Assembly (NCBI RefSeq): GCF_000423765.1
Contig: NZ_AUIP01000001.1
Coordinates: forward strand, 205,283 to 269,282
Length of the DNA stretch: 64,000 nucleotides
Direction: 5' to 3'
DNA from: Streptococcus porci DSM 23759
GTDB lineage: Bacteria; Bacillota; Bacilli; Lactobacillales; Streptococcaceae
The notes under the pieces were generated by a model. The model did no database searches. It had not been told where the DNA came from and saw nothing but the letters and a program-made list of their open reading frames with translations. This document shows, piece after piece, positions 43,436 to 53,723 of this stretch (positions are counted from its first letter, which is position 1; every line of letters begins with the position of its first letter). A program made the position numbers and the translations under genes.

Positions 43436-46400
43436 TTAATCGACCATCTTCTCTGCATCTTTGAGTTTTACAGAGACAATTTTTGATACACCAGATTCCT
43501 GCATAGTGACACCATAAATACTGTCTGCGGCAGCCATCGTCCCTTTGCGGTGTGTAACGACGATAAATTGACTATTCTTATCAAAACGGTTGAGATAGTC
43601 GCCAAAACGCTTGACGTTAGCCTCGTCCAGGGCAGCCTCTACCTCGTCTAAGATGACGAAAGGTATGGTTTTGACACGTATGATGGCAAAAAGCAGAGCC
43701 AGGGCTGAGAGAGCTTTTTCGCCCCCTGACATGAGATTGAGTGATTGAATTTTCTTACCAGGTGGTTGGACGGAAATTTCCACACCGGCCGTTAGCAGGT
43801 CTCCTTCAGTCAGAACCAAATCGGAAGAGCCTCCACCAAACATTTGGGTAAAGGTCTGCTTAAAGGACTCACGGATGGCTTCAAAGGTTGATTTAAAGCG
43901 CAGCTTGACCTCATCATCCATATCATTGATAGTATCAAGTAAGAGATTTTTTGCGTGAACCAAGTCATCTCTTTGTGTGTTGAGGAAGGTCAAACGTTCT
44001 GAAACCTCATCATACTGGGTAACAGCATCTAAATTGACTGGACCAAGTGCCTTGATTTGTCGGTTCAAATCTGCCAGTTCTTGACGTGCCTGAGGCAGAT
44101 TTTCAAGTGGTTTTGCCTGAGCTTTTGCTTCGTCAAAACTCATTTGATAATCGTCGACTAAAGTACGGGCAAAGCTCTGCAATTTTTCACCAAAATTGTC
44201 AAGTTCTGCTTCTAACTGGGCTTGCTGACGGATGAGGCCTTCATTTTTATGACTGGCCTTTTGCATCTGCTCATCAATATCCTCAAGGCTGCCCTCGCAA
44301 TCTTCCAACTCGAAACGTAGGCGAACAAGGGCTTGCTCAGTCTGAGTCTGACGAGCTTTACTTTCTTCCAACTGCTGAGTAAGTCTAGGTAATCGGTCAA
44401 TGTCGGCCTCTGAAAGATCAGTCGTCAGCCAATTTTCAAGGGTTGACATTTCTTTGGTAAGTGTGCTGATTTCAGAAACGATACGGTTAAGATTGGCACG
44501 TTCAAAACGCTCCTCACTGGCCTTCTCTCGCTCCTCAAGGCGGAACTGTGATAGACGCTTGTTCAAATCGGCAACCTTAGCAGTAATGCTATCCTTGTCT
44601 CGCTTAATTTCCGTCAAATTGTCAGAGACTTGCTCTTTCTGTTTTTGAATAGATAGGAGCTGACCAGACAAGGCTGCTTTTTTGTCTTCTAGTTCATGTG
44701 TGTCCTCTTGAGCTGATTGTTTTTGAAGTGCAGAGCAGAGTTGACTGACGCGGTCTAGGCGCTCCGCCACTTGTTCGTAAGTAAACTGAGCTGTCTGCTC
44801 CTCAAGGCGAGCTTTTTCGCCAGCTTCTTTAATTTGAGTTAGTTTTTCTTCAGTTTTTTGAAGTGACTGCTGAGCCGCTTCAACCGCTTTTTCTTGATTG
44901 CGCAAGCTTTCTTTTAAAAGAGAAAGCTCCTGTGCAAGGGTATCAAGCTCCGGCTTGATGAATGTTGTTGCGTTTTGACGATTTGAACCACCGGCGAAGG
45001 ATCCGCCTGGACGAATTTCCGAACCATCAAGGGTGACTAGTCGAATCTGAAAGTTAATCAGACGAGCTGCCTGATTTGCCTGATCAAGGGTCTCAAAAAT
45101 AGCCGTGGTAGCCAGTAAGTTTTCAAAAATGTTAGCCAACTTTGGTTCAAAAGTAACTAAATCACTAGCAAAACCTAGAAAGCCAGTTGCTGTTTCCAAT
45201 TTCTGACGATTTGGACCAGCAACTTCACGAGGCTTGATGGTTGTCAGAGGCAGGAAGGTTGCGCGACCTGATCGATTGCGCTTCAGGAAGTCGATTGACC
45301 GCTTAGCTGCATTCTCGTCTTCTACAATGACATGCTGACTAGAGCCACCAAGGGCAATCTCGATAGCTGTTTGATAAGTTGGCTCAAAAGTGACATGCTC
45401 TGAAACGGCACCAATAATGCCACCAATTTTCTGGCTATTTTGCAAGATTGCCTTGACACCAGCAAAGAAGTTACTGTGACTTTTTTGAATAGCTAAGAGA
45501 GAGTTTTGACGAGCTTCCTTATCTTTGACCCGATCCAACAATTCAAACATCTCTGCTTGCTTAGTTTGGTAATCTCTTTGAAGTCTTTCTAATTCTTGAG
45601 CAGAGCTTTGATAGTTTCCTAAGAGCTCTTGAACTTGAGCGATAGCCTCATCATGTTGCGCTTTTTTAGTAACTACATCGCTTTCAAGTTCGGTTTTTTC
45701 GGTCAAAAGCTGAGCTAATTCAGCTGATTTAGTCTCTAGAGTTTGGGTTCGGCTGTCGATTTCAGCTTGTATAGCAGTCAGACTATTGGAAATCTCTGCT
45801 TCTTCCTGCATGAGTGTGACAAAGTCTTCACGAAGATTCTCAATAATCTGATCTGGGTTGGTTGAGAATTTTTCCAGCTGTTCTTCAAGCGACTGGATAG
45901 CAGATTGGCTGTCCTCTAAGTCTTTAGCAAGCTGAGTCAGCAGACCTTCTTTTTCGACTTTTGAACTTTGAAGTTTGTCCAAATCTGACTTCATTTGAGA
46001 CAAACGCTCACTAGCATCTGCTTTTTTCTCCTCTTTCTGGCTTGATTCCAGAGCTAAAAGGTCAATTTGACGCTCCAAATCTGCTCTGAAACGGGTCAAA
46101 TCCATAAGCTCAGCTTGTGTTTTAGAGACTTCTTGAGTGAGTTGTTGGCGCTTTTCCTTGAGTTTTTGGTTGTCCTGCTCTAGCTGGTCCCGTTGCTGGT
46201 AATAAACAGAAAGTTCTTCCTTAGTTTTCGCTAACTCTTTTTCTCTGCTCTGCCATTTTTCCCGAAAACTGACAATATCTTCCACCAATATATCAAGATG
46301 GAGCGACTTGCGTTTGTCCTCTAAAGCTAGGAAACGCTTGGCTGTCTCTGCTTGCTTTTCGAGTGGCTTGAGCTGATTATCCAGCTCATAGATGATGTCC

Positions 46401-46975
46401 TCCAGACGATCCAGATTGTCCTGAGTCTGGTTTAGCTTGGTCTCAGTCTCTTTCTTTCGGGTCTTGTACTTGAGAACACCTGCCGCTTCTTCAAAAATCG
46501 CGCGACGTTCCTCAGGTTTTGAGTTGAAAATAGCCTCAACACGCCCTTGGGAAATAATGGAAAATGAGTCTCTTCCCAAACCTGTATCCATAAAAAGATC
46601 ATGAATATCACGAAGACGAACTTTCTTGCCATCAATCAGGTAATCGCTGTCTCCATTTCGGTAAATATGACGTTCAACTCGGATTTCTTCAGGTTTATCA
46701 GGGATAAAACCGTCGGAATTATCCAAAGTAACGGTGACTTGGGCATAGTTTAAAGGTTTACGATTTTGAGTACCAGCAAAGATAACATCAGGCATCTTGC
46801 CACCACGTAGACTTTTGGCAGATGATTCCCCTAGCGCCCAACGCAGACTTTCAGTAATATTGGATTTTCCAGAACCGTTTGGTCCCACAACTGCTGTTAC
46901 TCCTCGATCAAATTCAACCTTGGTTTTATCAGCAAAGGATTTAAAACCCTGCATTTCAATTTTTTTTAGAAACAT
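43436..46975 (-). CDS. smc: Chromosome segregation SMC ATPase
   Basis: An 1179-residue condensin subunit. The N-terminal head has Walker A VVGPNGSGKSNITESL (about residues 29-44). Long coiled coils run from about 170 to 500 and 670 to 1020. The hinge (about 510-665) has LPLTTIKPREV and GSFAGGSNRQNAT. The C-terminal head has the ABC signature NLMSGGEKALSALALL (about 1085) and Walker B FVILDEVEAALDEANV (about 1112-1127). It lies downstream of rnc, the usual streptococcal order. It organises newly replicated DNA with ScpA and ScpB, not in this window. Confidence 0.97.
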   Translation of the reverse strand: MFLKKIEMQGFKSFADKTKVEFDRGVTAVVGPNGSGKSNITESLRWALGESSAKSLRGGKMPDVIFAGTQNRKPLNYAQVTVTLDNSDGFIPDKPEEIRVERHIYRNGDSDYLIDGKKVRLRDIHDLFMDTGLGRDSFSIISQGRVEAIFNSKPEERRAIFEEAAGVLKYKTRKKETETKLNQTQDNLDRLEDIIYELDNQLKPLEKQAETAKRFLALEDKRKSLHLDILVEDIVSFREKWQSREKELAKTKEELSVYYQQRDQLEQDNQKLKEKRQQLTQEVSKTQAELMDLTRFRADLERQIDLLALESSQKEEKKADASERLSQMKSDLDKLQSSKVEKEGLLTQLAKDLEDSQSAIQSLEEQLEKFSTNPDQIIENLREDFVTLMQEEAEISNSLTAIQAEIDSRTQTLETKSAELAQLLTEKTELESDVVTKKAQHDEAIAQVQELLGNYQSSAQELERLQRDYQTKQAEMFELLDRVKDKEARQNSLLAIQKSHSNFFAGVKAILQNSQKIGGIIGAVSEHVTFEPTYQTAIEIALGGSSQHVIVEDENAAKRSIDFLKRNRSGRATFLPLTTIKPREVAGPNRQKLETATGFLGFASDLVTFEPKLANIFENLLATTAIFETLDQANQAARLINFQIRLVTLDGSEIRPGGSFAGGSNRQNATTFIKPELDTLAQELSLLKESLRNQEKAVEAAQQSLQKTEEKLTQIKEAGEKARLEEQTAQFTYEQVAERLDRVSQLCSALQKQSAQEDTHELEDKKAALSGQLLSIQKQKEQVSDNLTEIKRDKDSITAKVADLNKRLSQFRLEEREKASEERFERANLNRIVSEISTLTKEMSTLENWLTTDLSEADIDRLPRLTQQLEESKARQTQTEQALVRLRFELEDCEGSLEDIDEQMQKASHKNEGLIRQQAQLEAELDNFGEKLQSFARTLVDDYQMSFDEAKAQAKPLENLPQARQELADLNRQIKALGPVNLDAVTQYDEVSERLTFLNTQRDDLVHAKNLLLDTINDMDDEVKLRFKSTFEAIRESFKQTFTQMFGGGSSDLVLTEGDLLTAGVEISVQPPGKKIQSLNLMSGGEKALSALALLFAIIRVKTIPFVILDEVEAALDEANVKRFGDYLNRFDKNSQFIVVTHRKGTMAAADSIYGVTMQESGVSKIVSVKLKDAEKMVD

Positions 46976-47023
46976 AAATTCCTCAGTTATGAAAGTGATG
47001 TTTTTTCAACCACCACATTGCTT

Positions 47024-47710
47024 TTATTGCATTTTTTCTATGGCATTTTTAGCTGCTTCTTGCTCGGCTAGCTTTTTGGATTTTCCTTTACCCTGACTAA
47101 GTTTTTTTCCATTGACAAAGACCTCAATTTCAAAAATCTTATCATGAGCAGGACCGGTTTCCTTAACCACCTGATAGTTAATAGCAACATCACCATTGAC
47201 CTGGAGTAGCTCTTGTAAGGTTGTTTTGTAATCTTTAACTCGGTCATAATTGCCAATTTCAACCTGAGGAATCATAACTTGATTGATAAAGCTCTCGACT
47301 GCTGTTACACCCTTGTCCAAAAGCAGAGCTCCCAAAAAGGCTTCAAATAAATCTCCCAAAATGGCTGGACGTTGGCGTCCACCAGTTTTCTCCTCACCGC
47401 GACCAAGTTTAATATGCTTATCAAAGTCACACTGACGAGAAAAGCCGGCCAAAGACTCCTCACGCACAATCATGGAGCGGAGTTTTGACATATCGCCCTC
47501 AGGCATGTCTGGATATTTCTGATACAAATAACGAGAAATCGTTAATTGCAGAGCAGCGTCTCCTAAAAATTCCAAGCGCTCATTATGTGAAATATTTAGG
47601 GCACGATGCTCATTGGCATAACTAGTGTGCGTAAAAGCTGTCTCCAGCACCGTTTTATTCTCAAAAACGATGCCGAAACGCGTCTTCAAAAGTTCATCTA
47701 AGTTGTTCAT
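47024..47710 (-). CDS. rnc: Ribonuclease III
   Basis: A 228-residue double-strand-specific endoribonuclease for rRNA and mRNA processing. The signature is [17 protein letters not shown] (about residues 42-58) with the catalytic Asp, and the second acidic site is [16 protein letters not shown] (about 116-131). A C-terminal double-stranded RNA-binding domain ends [20 protein letters not shown]. It precedes smc by 48 bases and follows folD by 10 bases. Confidence 0.96.
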   Translation of the reverse strand: MNNLDELLKTRFGIVFENKTVLETAFTHTSYANEHRALNISHNERLEFLGDAALQLTISRYLYQKYPDMPEGDMSKLRSMIVREESLAGFSRQCDFDKHIKLGRGEEKTGGRQRPAILGDLFEAFLGALLLDKGVTAVESFINQVMIPQVEIGNYDRVKDYKTTLQELLQVNGDVAINYQVVKETGPAHDKIFEIEVFVNGKKLSQGKGKSKKLAEQEAAKNAIEKMQ

Positions 47711-47720
47711 ATCTTATATC

Positions 47721-48584
47721 TTACTCTTTCTTTGGAGAAAGGCTACGCAGAGCAGCGTCGTAGGTCTGTTCTAAAAGCATGGTAATGGTCATAGGACCTA
47801 CACCTCCGGGAACTGGGGTGATAAGACTTGCCACCTCTGACACCTCATCAAATGCGACATCACCAATCAGCTTGCCATTGTCATCACGATTCATACCAAC
47901 ATCAATGACAACCGCACCTTCTTTGACAAAATCCTTAGTAACAAAGTGACCCCGACCAATGGCAACCACCAAAATATCAGCTGTTTTAGCAACTTCAGGT
48001 AAATTTTTTGTTCGCGAATGGGTCAGGGTAACTGTAGCATTTTTTTCCAGTAGCAAGTGAGCCATAGGCTTGCCGACAATGTTACTACGACCAATAACAA
48101 CAGCTGTTTTCCCCTCAAGGTCCACCTGATAAGCTTCCAACATCTTCATAATTCCAGCTGGCGTGCAAGGCACCATGACACGATTTCCAGACCAGAGATT
48201 TCCCATGTTGGTCGGATGAAAACCGTCAACATCCTTGTCAGGATTGATGGTCAGAAGAACCTTCTGCTCGTCAATATGGTCAGGAAGAGGTAACTGCACT
48301 AAAATACCATGAAAGCGACTGTCAATATTGAATCTTTCGATTTGGGACAAAAGCTCCGCTTCACTTATTGTATCAGGCAAGCGCACTGTTTCGCTGATAA
48401 AACCAGCAGCAAGTGCTGCGCGTTCTTTATTACGGACATAAACCTGACTAGCAGGGTTCTCTCCAACTAAAATAACAACCAAGCCAGGAACAATATCGTG
48501 TTGGTTTTTCAAATTTTGAACTTTTTCTGCTAACTCAGCTTGCATCCGTTGAGCTAGTCCCTTTCCATCAATCACAGTCGCCAT
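47721..48584 (-). CDS. folD: Methylenetetrahydrofolate dehydrogenase/cyclohydrolase
   Basis: A 287-residue bifunctional enzyme interconverting methylene-, methenyl- and formyl-tetrahydrofolate. Landmarks are [20 protein letters not shown] (Tyr/Lys, about residues 33-52), [10 protein letters not shown], the NADP site [18 protein letters not shown] (about 162-179) and [15 protein letters not shown] (about 257-271). ATG 48584 has AGGAGGTAATT upstream. It lies upstream of rnc with a short gap and may share a transcript. Confidence 0.96.
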   Translation of the reverse strand: MATVIDGKGLAQRMQAELAEKVQNLKNQHDIVPGLVVILVGENPASQVYVRNKERAALAAGFISETVRLPDTISEAELLSQIERFNIDSRFHGILVQLPLPDHIDEQKVLLTINPDKDVDGFHPTNMGNLWSGNRVMVPCTPAGIMKMLEAYQVDLEGKTAVVIGRSNIVGKPMAHLLLEKNATVTLTHSRTKNLPEVAKTADILVVAIGRGHFVTKDFVKEGAVVIDVGMNRDDNGKLIGDVAFDEVSEVASLITPVPGGVGPMTITMLLEQTYDAALRSLSPKKE

Positions 48585-48803
48585 AATTACCTCCTAAAAA
48601 CACAATCGCTTTATTATATCAAAAAAGTCTGAAAATATCATCTTCTGGTAACATTTAGACAGGAAACTGCTACTGATATTAAGCTTTGCTTAATCCAACT
48701 AAAAAGAGAGATTTATCAACAATTTTCCGATTGTTTTTAGATTTTTTTGCCTTATAATATAATCATCAAGAGCTCGTGATATATTAACTAAAAGGAGAAA
48801 ACC

Positions 48804-49822
48804 ATGACAACTATTGGTGAAAAAATTAGAAAACTGAGGCTCAGTAAGGGGTTAAGTCAGACGCAACTGGCTGAAAAGTTGGCTATTTCAAATCAAGCCG
48901 TTTCAAAGTGGGAAACAAATATTGCCCAACCTGATATCATGCTTCTGCCTGAACTTGCTATCATATTCGGTGTCAGTATTGATGACCTTTTTGACTACAA
49001 CAAGGATAAAATGTATGACAAAATCACCAGTCAGCTTGAGAGCGGCTACCTGTTATCTCATCAAAAATTTCTGACTTATGAAAGTTTTTGCTTGATGAAC
49101 TTGGCCATAACCCAACAAATTACCGTGCTAATAGTGAGCTAGGTTACCTCTATGATTCTCACGCTAACCATCTTCGGAAAAAAGCAGTGCAGTATAGCAA
49201 AAAAGCCCTAGAATTGCGGCCAAATACTAAGACAGATATCAATATTATCAATAACGCTTCAGACGGTGCTCGCTATGACTGGAATACTGCTAGCCATCAT
49301 GACCTGATTAAATATTATCAAAGGACTCTAAAGGTCGCACCCGAAAACAAGCGCCTCTACTTCTATCTTTTGGATAATCTGATTGCCGACGGACGTTTGG
49401 AAGAAGCCAAAGACACTCTTGAACAATCATTTGAAGAAAAACCTGATTCCTTAAATAACTTTTATCGTATCTTAATCATGGAAAAAGAAAAGGGGTTTGT
49501 ACAGGTTAAAGAGCACTATCTCAGCCTAGTTGACCAGCATTCGGATGACTGGCGAGTGCTCTTCTCCATTGCCAATGAATTTTGCCGAAATGCAGACTAC
49601 CGCTCTGCCATTCCCATCTGGGAAAAAGCCTTTGAGGCTCAAGAAAAGCCACGCTACACCGACTGCCACGACTCTATCGCTCTTTGCTACCTTCATTTGG
49701 GAGAGACTGATAATGCTATAGGGACTTACCGCAAGATTCTTGATATCCTACACGACGAATGGAGCATCCGCTTCAGCTCCTATATTGACCGTGTCAATCA
49801 AAAAATAGCCGACTTATCATAA
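48804..49822 (+). pseudogene. XRE-family regulator with TPR-like domain, frameshifted
   Basis: The first frame gives a clear XRE helix-turn-helix: KIRKLRLSKGLSQTQLAEKL and ISNQAVSKWETNIAQPDIML (about residues 7-46). It then ends in unrelated sequence after KFLTYESF. The continuation LLDELGHNPTNYRANSELGY runs in the next frame to 49822, with TPR-like helical repeats (AVQYSKKALELRPNT, RTLKVAPENKRLYFYLLDN, LALCYLHLGETDNAIGTYRKI-like). The break is at the T run AGTTTTTG near 49084-49090, where one base seems missing. Restored, the protein would be about 340 residues, like peptide-responsive XRE-TPR regulators. The isolated HTH fragment might still be made. Confidence 0.8.
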
Positions 49823-50070
49823 AATAAATCCCCTATCCGTTAGAAAGGGGCTAAGACCAAATATAAAAGGACTGGTTCTCATTTTCCGAGCAGCTCTTTG
49901 AGATGATACAATCAGGTTGAAAACCTTACAGGTCAGCTTCTATGCGATTCAAAATTTCTAGCCATAACAAGCTATCAAGAGGCACTGGCGTCCGACACAC
50001 CTAAGGAAGTGTCAAATGATAGTACTCGTCTCCAACCTCACGCCCTTTCATTGGAAAGGGTTTCTTTGTA

Positions 50071-50538
50071 TTAAAAGAAAATTCTCTGCAGAATGCCCTC
50101 GTCGTCTCGGACATAGAATAACTCTGAGCTGCTCTTGTCATCAAAAATAGAAAGGATATCTTCCATAGAATCAGCGAGTTCAATCTTATTTATATCAACT
50201 TTAGAAACCCACTTAATCTCCCCCTCCTCTGAAGAGCGGATTTCCCCCTCAAACTCAGTTGCTTTATAGAGAAAAACGAGGTAACGAATTCCTTCTTCTC
50301 GCGTGTGAAAATGCTTAATGCCAATCAAAAGAGGATTTTTAATCGTCAATCCTGTTTCCTCATAAACCTCACGAACCACGGCTTCATGCAGACTTTCCCC
50401 AGCCTCGATATGACCACCTGGTAAAGCTGCACCATCCCAAGCATAACGTTCAGAATCTCGGATTTGCATAACAATGTTGCCTTGATTATCTTCGATGAGA
50501 CACATATTGGTTAAAATAACCTCTTGACTTCTTGCCAT
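50071..50538 (-). CDS. Nudix hydrolase
   Basis: A 155-residue Nudix protein. The box is GGHIEAGESLHEAVVREVYE followed by ETGL (G-x5-E-x7-REVYEETGL, about residues 41-65). ATG 50538 was chosen for its AAAGGAG site; an upstream ATG has none. The 8-oxo-dGTP or similar nucleotide as substrate is typical of such short single-domain members (MARSQEVILTNMCLIED start), but cannot be assigned. It follows the Sua5-like gene on the same strand by 54 bases. Confidence 0.85.
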   Translation of the reverse strand: MARSQEVILTNMCLIEDNQGNIVMQIRDSERYAWDGAALPGGHIEAGESLHEAVVREVYEETGLTIKNPLLIGIKHFHTREEGIRYLVFLYKATEFEGEIRSSEEGEIKWVSKVDINKIELADSMEDILSIFDDKSSSELFYVRDDEGILQRIFF

Positions 50539-50592
50539 AATAACTCCTTTTATATCTGACAGCAAAAGAGCGCCCTAAAGCGCTAGTATTGC

Positions 50593-51378
50593 TTAATAGT
50601 ACTCCCCTTGGCGATAGTTCCAAGAGTTAAAGTGGTCTGACAAATGCATCATGATTTTGTCGATATCAAGACCTTTACGGATGACTACTGGACAGTTGTT
50701 GATAGAACGGCTACCTTGACCTTGCTCTGGAATGAGCTTACCATCAGCATCAACCATTGAGACCATAACCCCTTGCTCGTAGCGAGTTTCGATAGTTTTG
50801 TCAGGTTGGATTGAAGCCACATAATCGTCAGCTTCGATAACCAAGTCAACCATTGTTTCAATACGCTCACCGATACCCTCTACTTTACCGCGGTTACCTT
50901 TACCAGATGGGTTGGCAGATGAGGCGTAAACCATTTTACCTTCTTTTTCCCACATTTCCTTGGCAATTTGCTCACCAGCCACACCAAACTTGATAACGAA
51001 GCAAGATGTGCCACGCACGTCAGTCATGAGTTCTTCACGTCCATCGCCAAAAGCTTTCAATTTTGCGTAAGCTTCTGGTTTCCAAGGTAAGATGCAACCA
51101 AGAAGAATATCTTCATCCCAATGTTTTTGGTAGAAAGCATCGATTTCTGGCGTCAGTTGAGCCAATTCACGAAGTTCTTCCATGCTACCACAAAGAACGA
51201 CTCCTGGTTTGTTGCGGTTACGCTCTTTAGCCTCAAACTTGCGCTCCAGGCCTTTGCGATCGCTGGTCATGATGATGTAACCAACCTTAGTCGGTGTTAC
51301 GATACAGCCACCCTCACCGTTCAAAATCTCAAAACCTTCTTTGTTGAGGTTTCCATCCCAATGTACGTGTTTAGTCAT
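50593..51378 (-). CDS. Sua5/YciO/YrdC-family protein
   Basis: A 261-residue protein of the threonylcarbamoyl-AMP synthase superfamily. KVGYIIMTSDRKGLERKFEA (about residues 27-46) fits the early YrdC fold, and SSANPSGKGNRGKVEGI (about 152-168) is the conserved SxANxSG segment. The KRxxxKP RNA/ATP site reads KERNRNKPGVVL. Many streptococci have a separate housekeeping YrdC; this may be a paralogue. Translation from ATG 51378 has GGAGAA upstream. The promoter holds a 19-bp palindrome and a CodY-like box, so its expression is regulated, unlike a plain tRNA-modification gene. Confidence 0.72.
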   Translation of the reverse strand: MTKHVHWDGNLNKEGFEILNGEGGCIVTPTKVGYIIMTSDRKGLERKFEAKERNRNKPGVVLCGSMEELRELAQLTPEIDAFYQKHWDEDILLGCILPWKPEAYAKLKAFGDGREELMTDVRGTSCFVIKFGVAGEQIAKEMWEKEGKMVYASSANPSGKGNRGKVEGIGERIETMVDLVIEADDYVASIQPDKTIETRYEQGVMVSMVDADGKLIPEQGQGSRSINNCPVVIRKGLDIDKIMMHLSDHFNSWNYRQGEYY

Positions 51379-51409
51379 AATTTTCTCCAATTATTATTGA
51401 TATTGTTTT

Positions 51410-51454
51410 ATTGTAACATAGCAGAGCTATGTTTTCAAGTATTTTCTGAATATT
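51410..51454 (-). promoter_or_regulatory. Promoter with palindromic operator and CodY-like box
   Basis: Minus strand: TTGAAA (51433-51438), a 17-base spacer and TACAAT (51410-51415). The spacer is a palindrome AACATAGC-TCT-GCTATGTT (51415-51433). Just upstream, TATTTTCTGAATATT (51440-51454) matches the CodY box at 13 of 15 positions. Confidence 0.6.
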
Positions 51455-51465
51455 CAAACTTAATC

Positions 51466-52053
51466 TTACCAGTAAGCTGGCCGATTTTTCTCATACTCAG
51501 CAATCAAATCTTCATACTGCATAGTGATACCAATGTCATCCAGACCCTTTAGTAACTTATTTTTCCAGTCTGCATCAATATCAAAGTAAAATTCGCCAAC
51601 GGGTGATAAAATTTTTTGCTCATACAAATCAACTGTAATCTCGTCTGTCGATTTAAGTGTAGCTAATTTTTCTCGAACATCACGTGGCTGGACGATAGGT
51701 AAAATCCCATTGTTAAGGTCATTATTGTAATGAATGTCGCCAAAAGATCCTGCAATGATAACCTTGAATCCATAATCAGCCAGAGCCCAAGCGGCATGTT
51801 CACGCGACGAACCCGCCCCAAAATTATCTCCAGTAATCAGGATAGTTGCCTTTCGATACGGCGCCGTATTAAAGATAAAATCAGGATTCTCGGTATAGTT
51901 ATCATCTAGATAACGCCACTCGTACATGAGATACTTGCCAAAGCCCTTTTTATCAATCAATTTGAGAAACTGTTTGGGCAAAATTTGGTCGGTGTCAATG
52001 TTGTCATTCATAAGGGGAACCGACGTTCCCGTATAAACAGTAAAAGCCTCCAT
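51466..52053 (-). CDS. leuD: 3-isopropylmalate dehydratase small subunit
   Basis: A 195-residue subunit that completes isopropylmalate isomerase with LeuC. Family sequence is [20 protein letters not shown] (about residues 18-37), [19 protein letters not shown] (about 73-91), and [20 protein letters not shown]. The start is the ATG at 52053, whose A is shared with the leuC TGA; AGGAGG lies seven bases ahead. It is the last gene of the leucine operon. Confidence 0.95.
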   Translation of the reverse strand: MEAFTVYTGTSVPLMNDNIDTDQILPKQFLKLIDKKGFGKYLMYEWRYLDDNYTENPDFIFNTAPYRKATILITGDNFGAGSSREHAAWALADYGFKVIIAGSFGDIHYNNDLNNGILPIVQPRDVREKLATLKSTDEITVDLYEQKILSPVGEFYFDIDADWKNKLLKGLDDIGITMQYEDLIAEYEKNRPAYW

Positions 52054-53435
52054 CAAAGTACCTCCTCTAATTCTCGAACATCAACAAAGCGTCCTGTGAT
52101 AGCTGCTGCTGCTGCCATGGCGGGGCTACAGAGGTGAGTACGCGAGCTCACACCTTGACGATCCTCAAAGTTGCGATTACTTGTCGAAGCACAGTGTACC
52201 CCTATTGGTACTTTATCAGGGTTCATCCCCAAGCACATGGAACACCCCGGGTCTCTCCACTCAAAGCCAGCTTCTAGGAAAATTTTATCCAATCCCAATT
52301 TTTCAGCTGCCGTCTTGACAGGACGTGAACCTGGAACCACAATGGCCGTCACCCCATCTGCTACTTTTTTCCCTTTGACAAATTTAGCAGCAATTATCAA
52401 ATCAGATAATCGAGCATTGGTGCAGGAACCTAGAAAAACATAACCAATCTCGATATCTTTAGGATTCTGCCCCGGCTTTAAGTCCATGTAAGCATAGGCG
52501 CGCTCATCATTCATGTCCCTAATTTCAGGGAAAGTCTCTTCAACAGAGACACCCATGGAAGGATTGGTTCCCCAAGTCACCATAGGTGCAAGGTTCGACA
52601 CATCCATTTCAATGACTTTATCATAGACAGCGTCTGAATCTGAAACCAAGTTCTTCCAATCTGCCACTGCTGCTTCAAAATCTTTTGGCTTATGCTCTTT
52701 GTCCGCTAAATAATCAAAGGTAGTCTGATCAGGGTTCATAATACCCATTTTGGACCCAAACTCGATTGACATATTACAGATGGTCATGCGTTCTTCCATA
52801 GTTAGAGCCTCAATAGCTTCACCGACGTATTCCACCACATAACCTACACCCAGAGCAACACCGTGTTTAGCAATCAACGCTAGCACATAGTCTTTGGAAT
52901 AAACTCCTTTTTTAGGCTTACCAGTAAATCTTACTAGGAGTTTCTTGGGTTTAACTTGCCAGAGGGTTTGAGTGGCAAAAACATGTTCAACCTCTGTCGT
53001 TCCAATACCAAAGGCAATGGCACCAAAAGCGCCGTGTGTAGCCGTATGACTATCGCCACAGACGATGAATTTCCCAGGTTGAGTCAGTCCCATTTCAGGC
53101 CCGACCATGTGTACAATTCCTTGATTTTTTGATCCGTGAGGTGCATGTGGAATCTCAAATTCTTCAACATTACGAGCCAGAGCATCCATTTGCGCCTTAG
53201 AAATCAAGTCACGAATATCATAAATATTTACCGTTGGTACATTGTGGTCAAAGGTACCAAAAGTTAAATCTGGACGTCGCACCTTACGTCCGGCCTCACG
53301 AAGCCCATCAAAAGCTTGAGGACTGGTCACTTCGTGGATATAGTGCTGATCTACATACATGAGCTGGGGTTCACCTTCGTTGCCAGTAATGACATGTCGT
53401 TCCCAGACTTTATCAAAGATTGACTTTCCAGACAT
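52053..53435 (-). CDS. leuC: 3-isopropylmalate dehydratase large subunit
   Basis: A 460-residue aconitase-family subunit with a 4Fe-4S cluster. Visible landmarks are [20 protein letters not shown] (about residues 132-151), the first cluster Cys in [14 protein letters not shown] (about 340), and the pair in [11 protein letters not shown] (about 402 and 405). ATG 53435 was taken because GGAG and AGG precede it. It follows a DUF1294 gene by 18 bases, which separates it from leuB. Confidence 0.96.
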   Translation of the reverse strand: MSGKSIFDKVWERHVITGNEGEPQLMYVDQHYIHEVTSPQAFDGLREAGRKVRRPDLTFGTFDHNVPTVNIYDIRDLISKAQMDALARNVEEFEIPHAPHGSKNQGIVHMVGPEMGLTQPGKFIVCGDSHTATHGAFGAIAFGIGTTEVEHVFATQTLWQVKPKKLLVRFTGKPKKGVYSKDYVLALIAKHGVALGVGYVVEYVGEAIEALTMEERMTICNMSIEFGSKMGIMNPDQTTFDYLADKEHKPKDFEAAVADWKNLVSDSDAVYDKVIEMDVSNLAPMVTWGTNPSMGVSVEETFPEIRDMNDERAYAYMDLKPGQNPKDIEIGYVFLGSCTNARLSDLIIAAKFVKGKKVADGVTAIVVPGSRPVKTAAEKLGLDKIFLEAGFEWRDPGCSMCLGMNPDKVPIGVHCASTSNRNFEDRQGVSSRTHLCSPAMAAAAAITGRFVDVRELEEVL

Positions 53436-53453
53436 CCTACTCTCCACTTCTAA

Positions 53454-53723
53454 TTACAAATAAGTTAAAACAAAATAAATCAAACCAGCAATGGTCAGGT
53501 AGCCTAGATACCAGGATAACTGAAAATACCACTTTCTTGTTTTGTGATGAAAAATTCTACCACCAAGCGTAGCACCGACACCACCGAAAAGAATACTCAT
53601 CAGCAATAAGGTCTTCTCGGGGGTCCGCCATGCCCCCTTTACAGCTTTATGTTTATCAATACCAAAAGCGGCAAAAACAATCGCATTCCACACCACAAGG
53701 GCAATCACTAGATATTTCATCAT
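53454..53723 (-). CDS. DUF1294 membrane protein inside the leucine operon
   Basis: An 89-residue protein with three or four helices. The core DKHKAVKGAWRTPEKTLLLM and GGVGATLGGRIFHHKTRKW (about residues 23-71) is the DUF1294 signature. Its ATG overlaps the leuB stop by four bases, so it is translationally coupled to leuB and followed by leuC after 18 bases. No role in leucine synthesis is known for this family; an amino-acid export or membrane function is possible but unproved. Confidence 0.8.
   Translation of the reverse strand: MMKYLVIALVVWNAIVFAAFGIDKHKAVKGAWRTPEKTLLLMSILFGGVGATLGGRIFHHKTRKWYFQLSWYLGYLTIAGLIYFVLTYL

Noticed and set aside
49823..50070. Small gene in the gap between the XRE-TPR and Nudix genes
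   Set aside because: The 60-codon minus-strand frame overlaps the Nudix 3' end and has no ribosome site; only weak stems (CCCTTTC/GAAAGGG) are seen.
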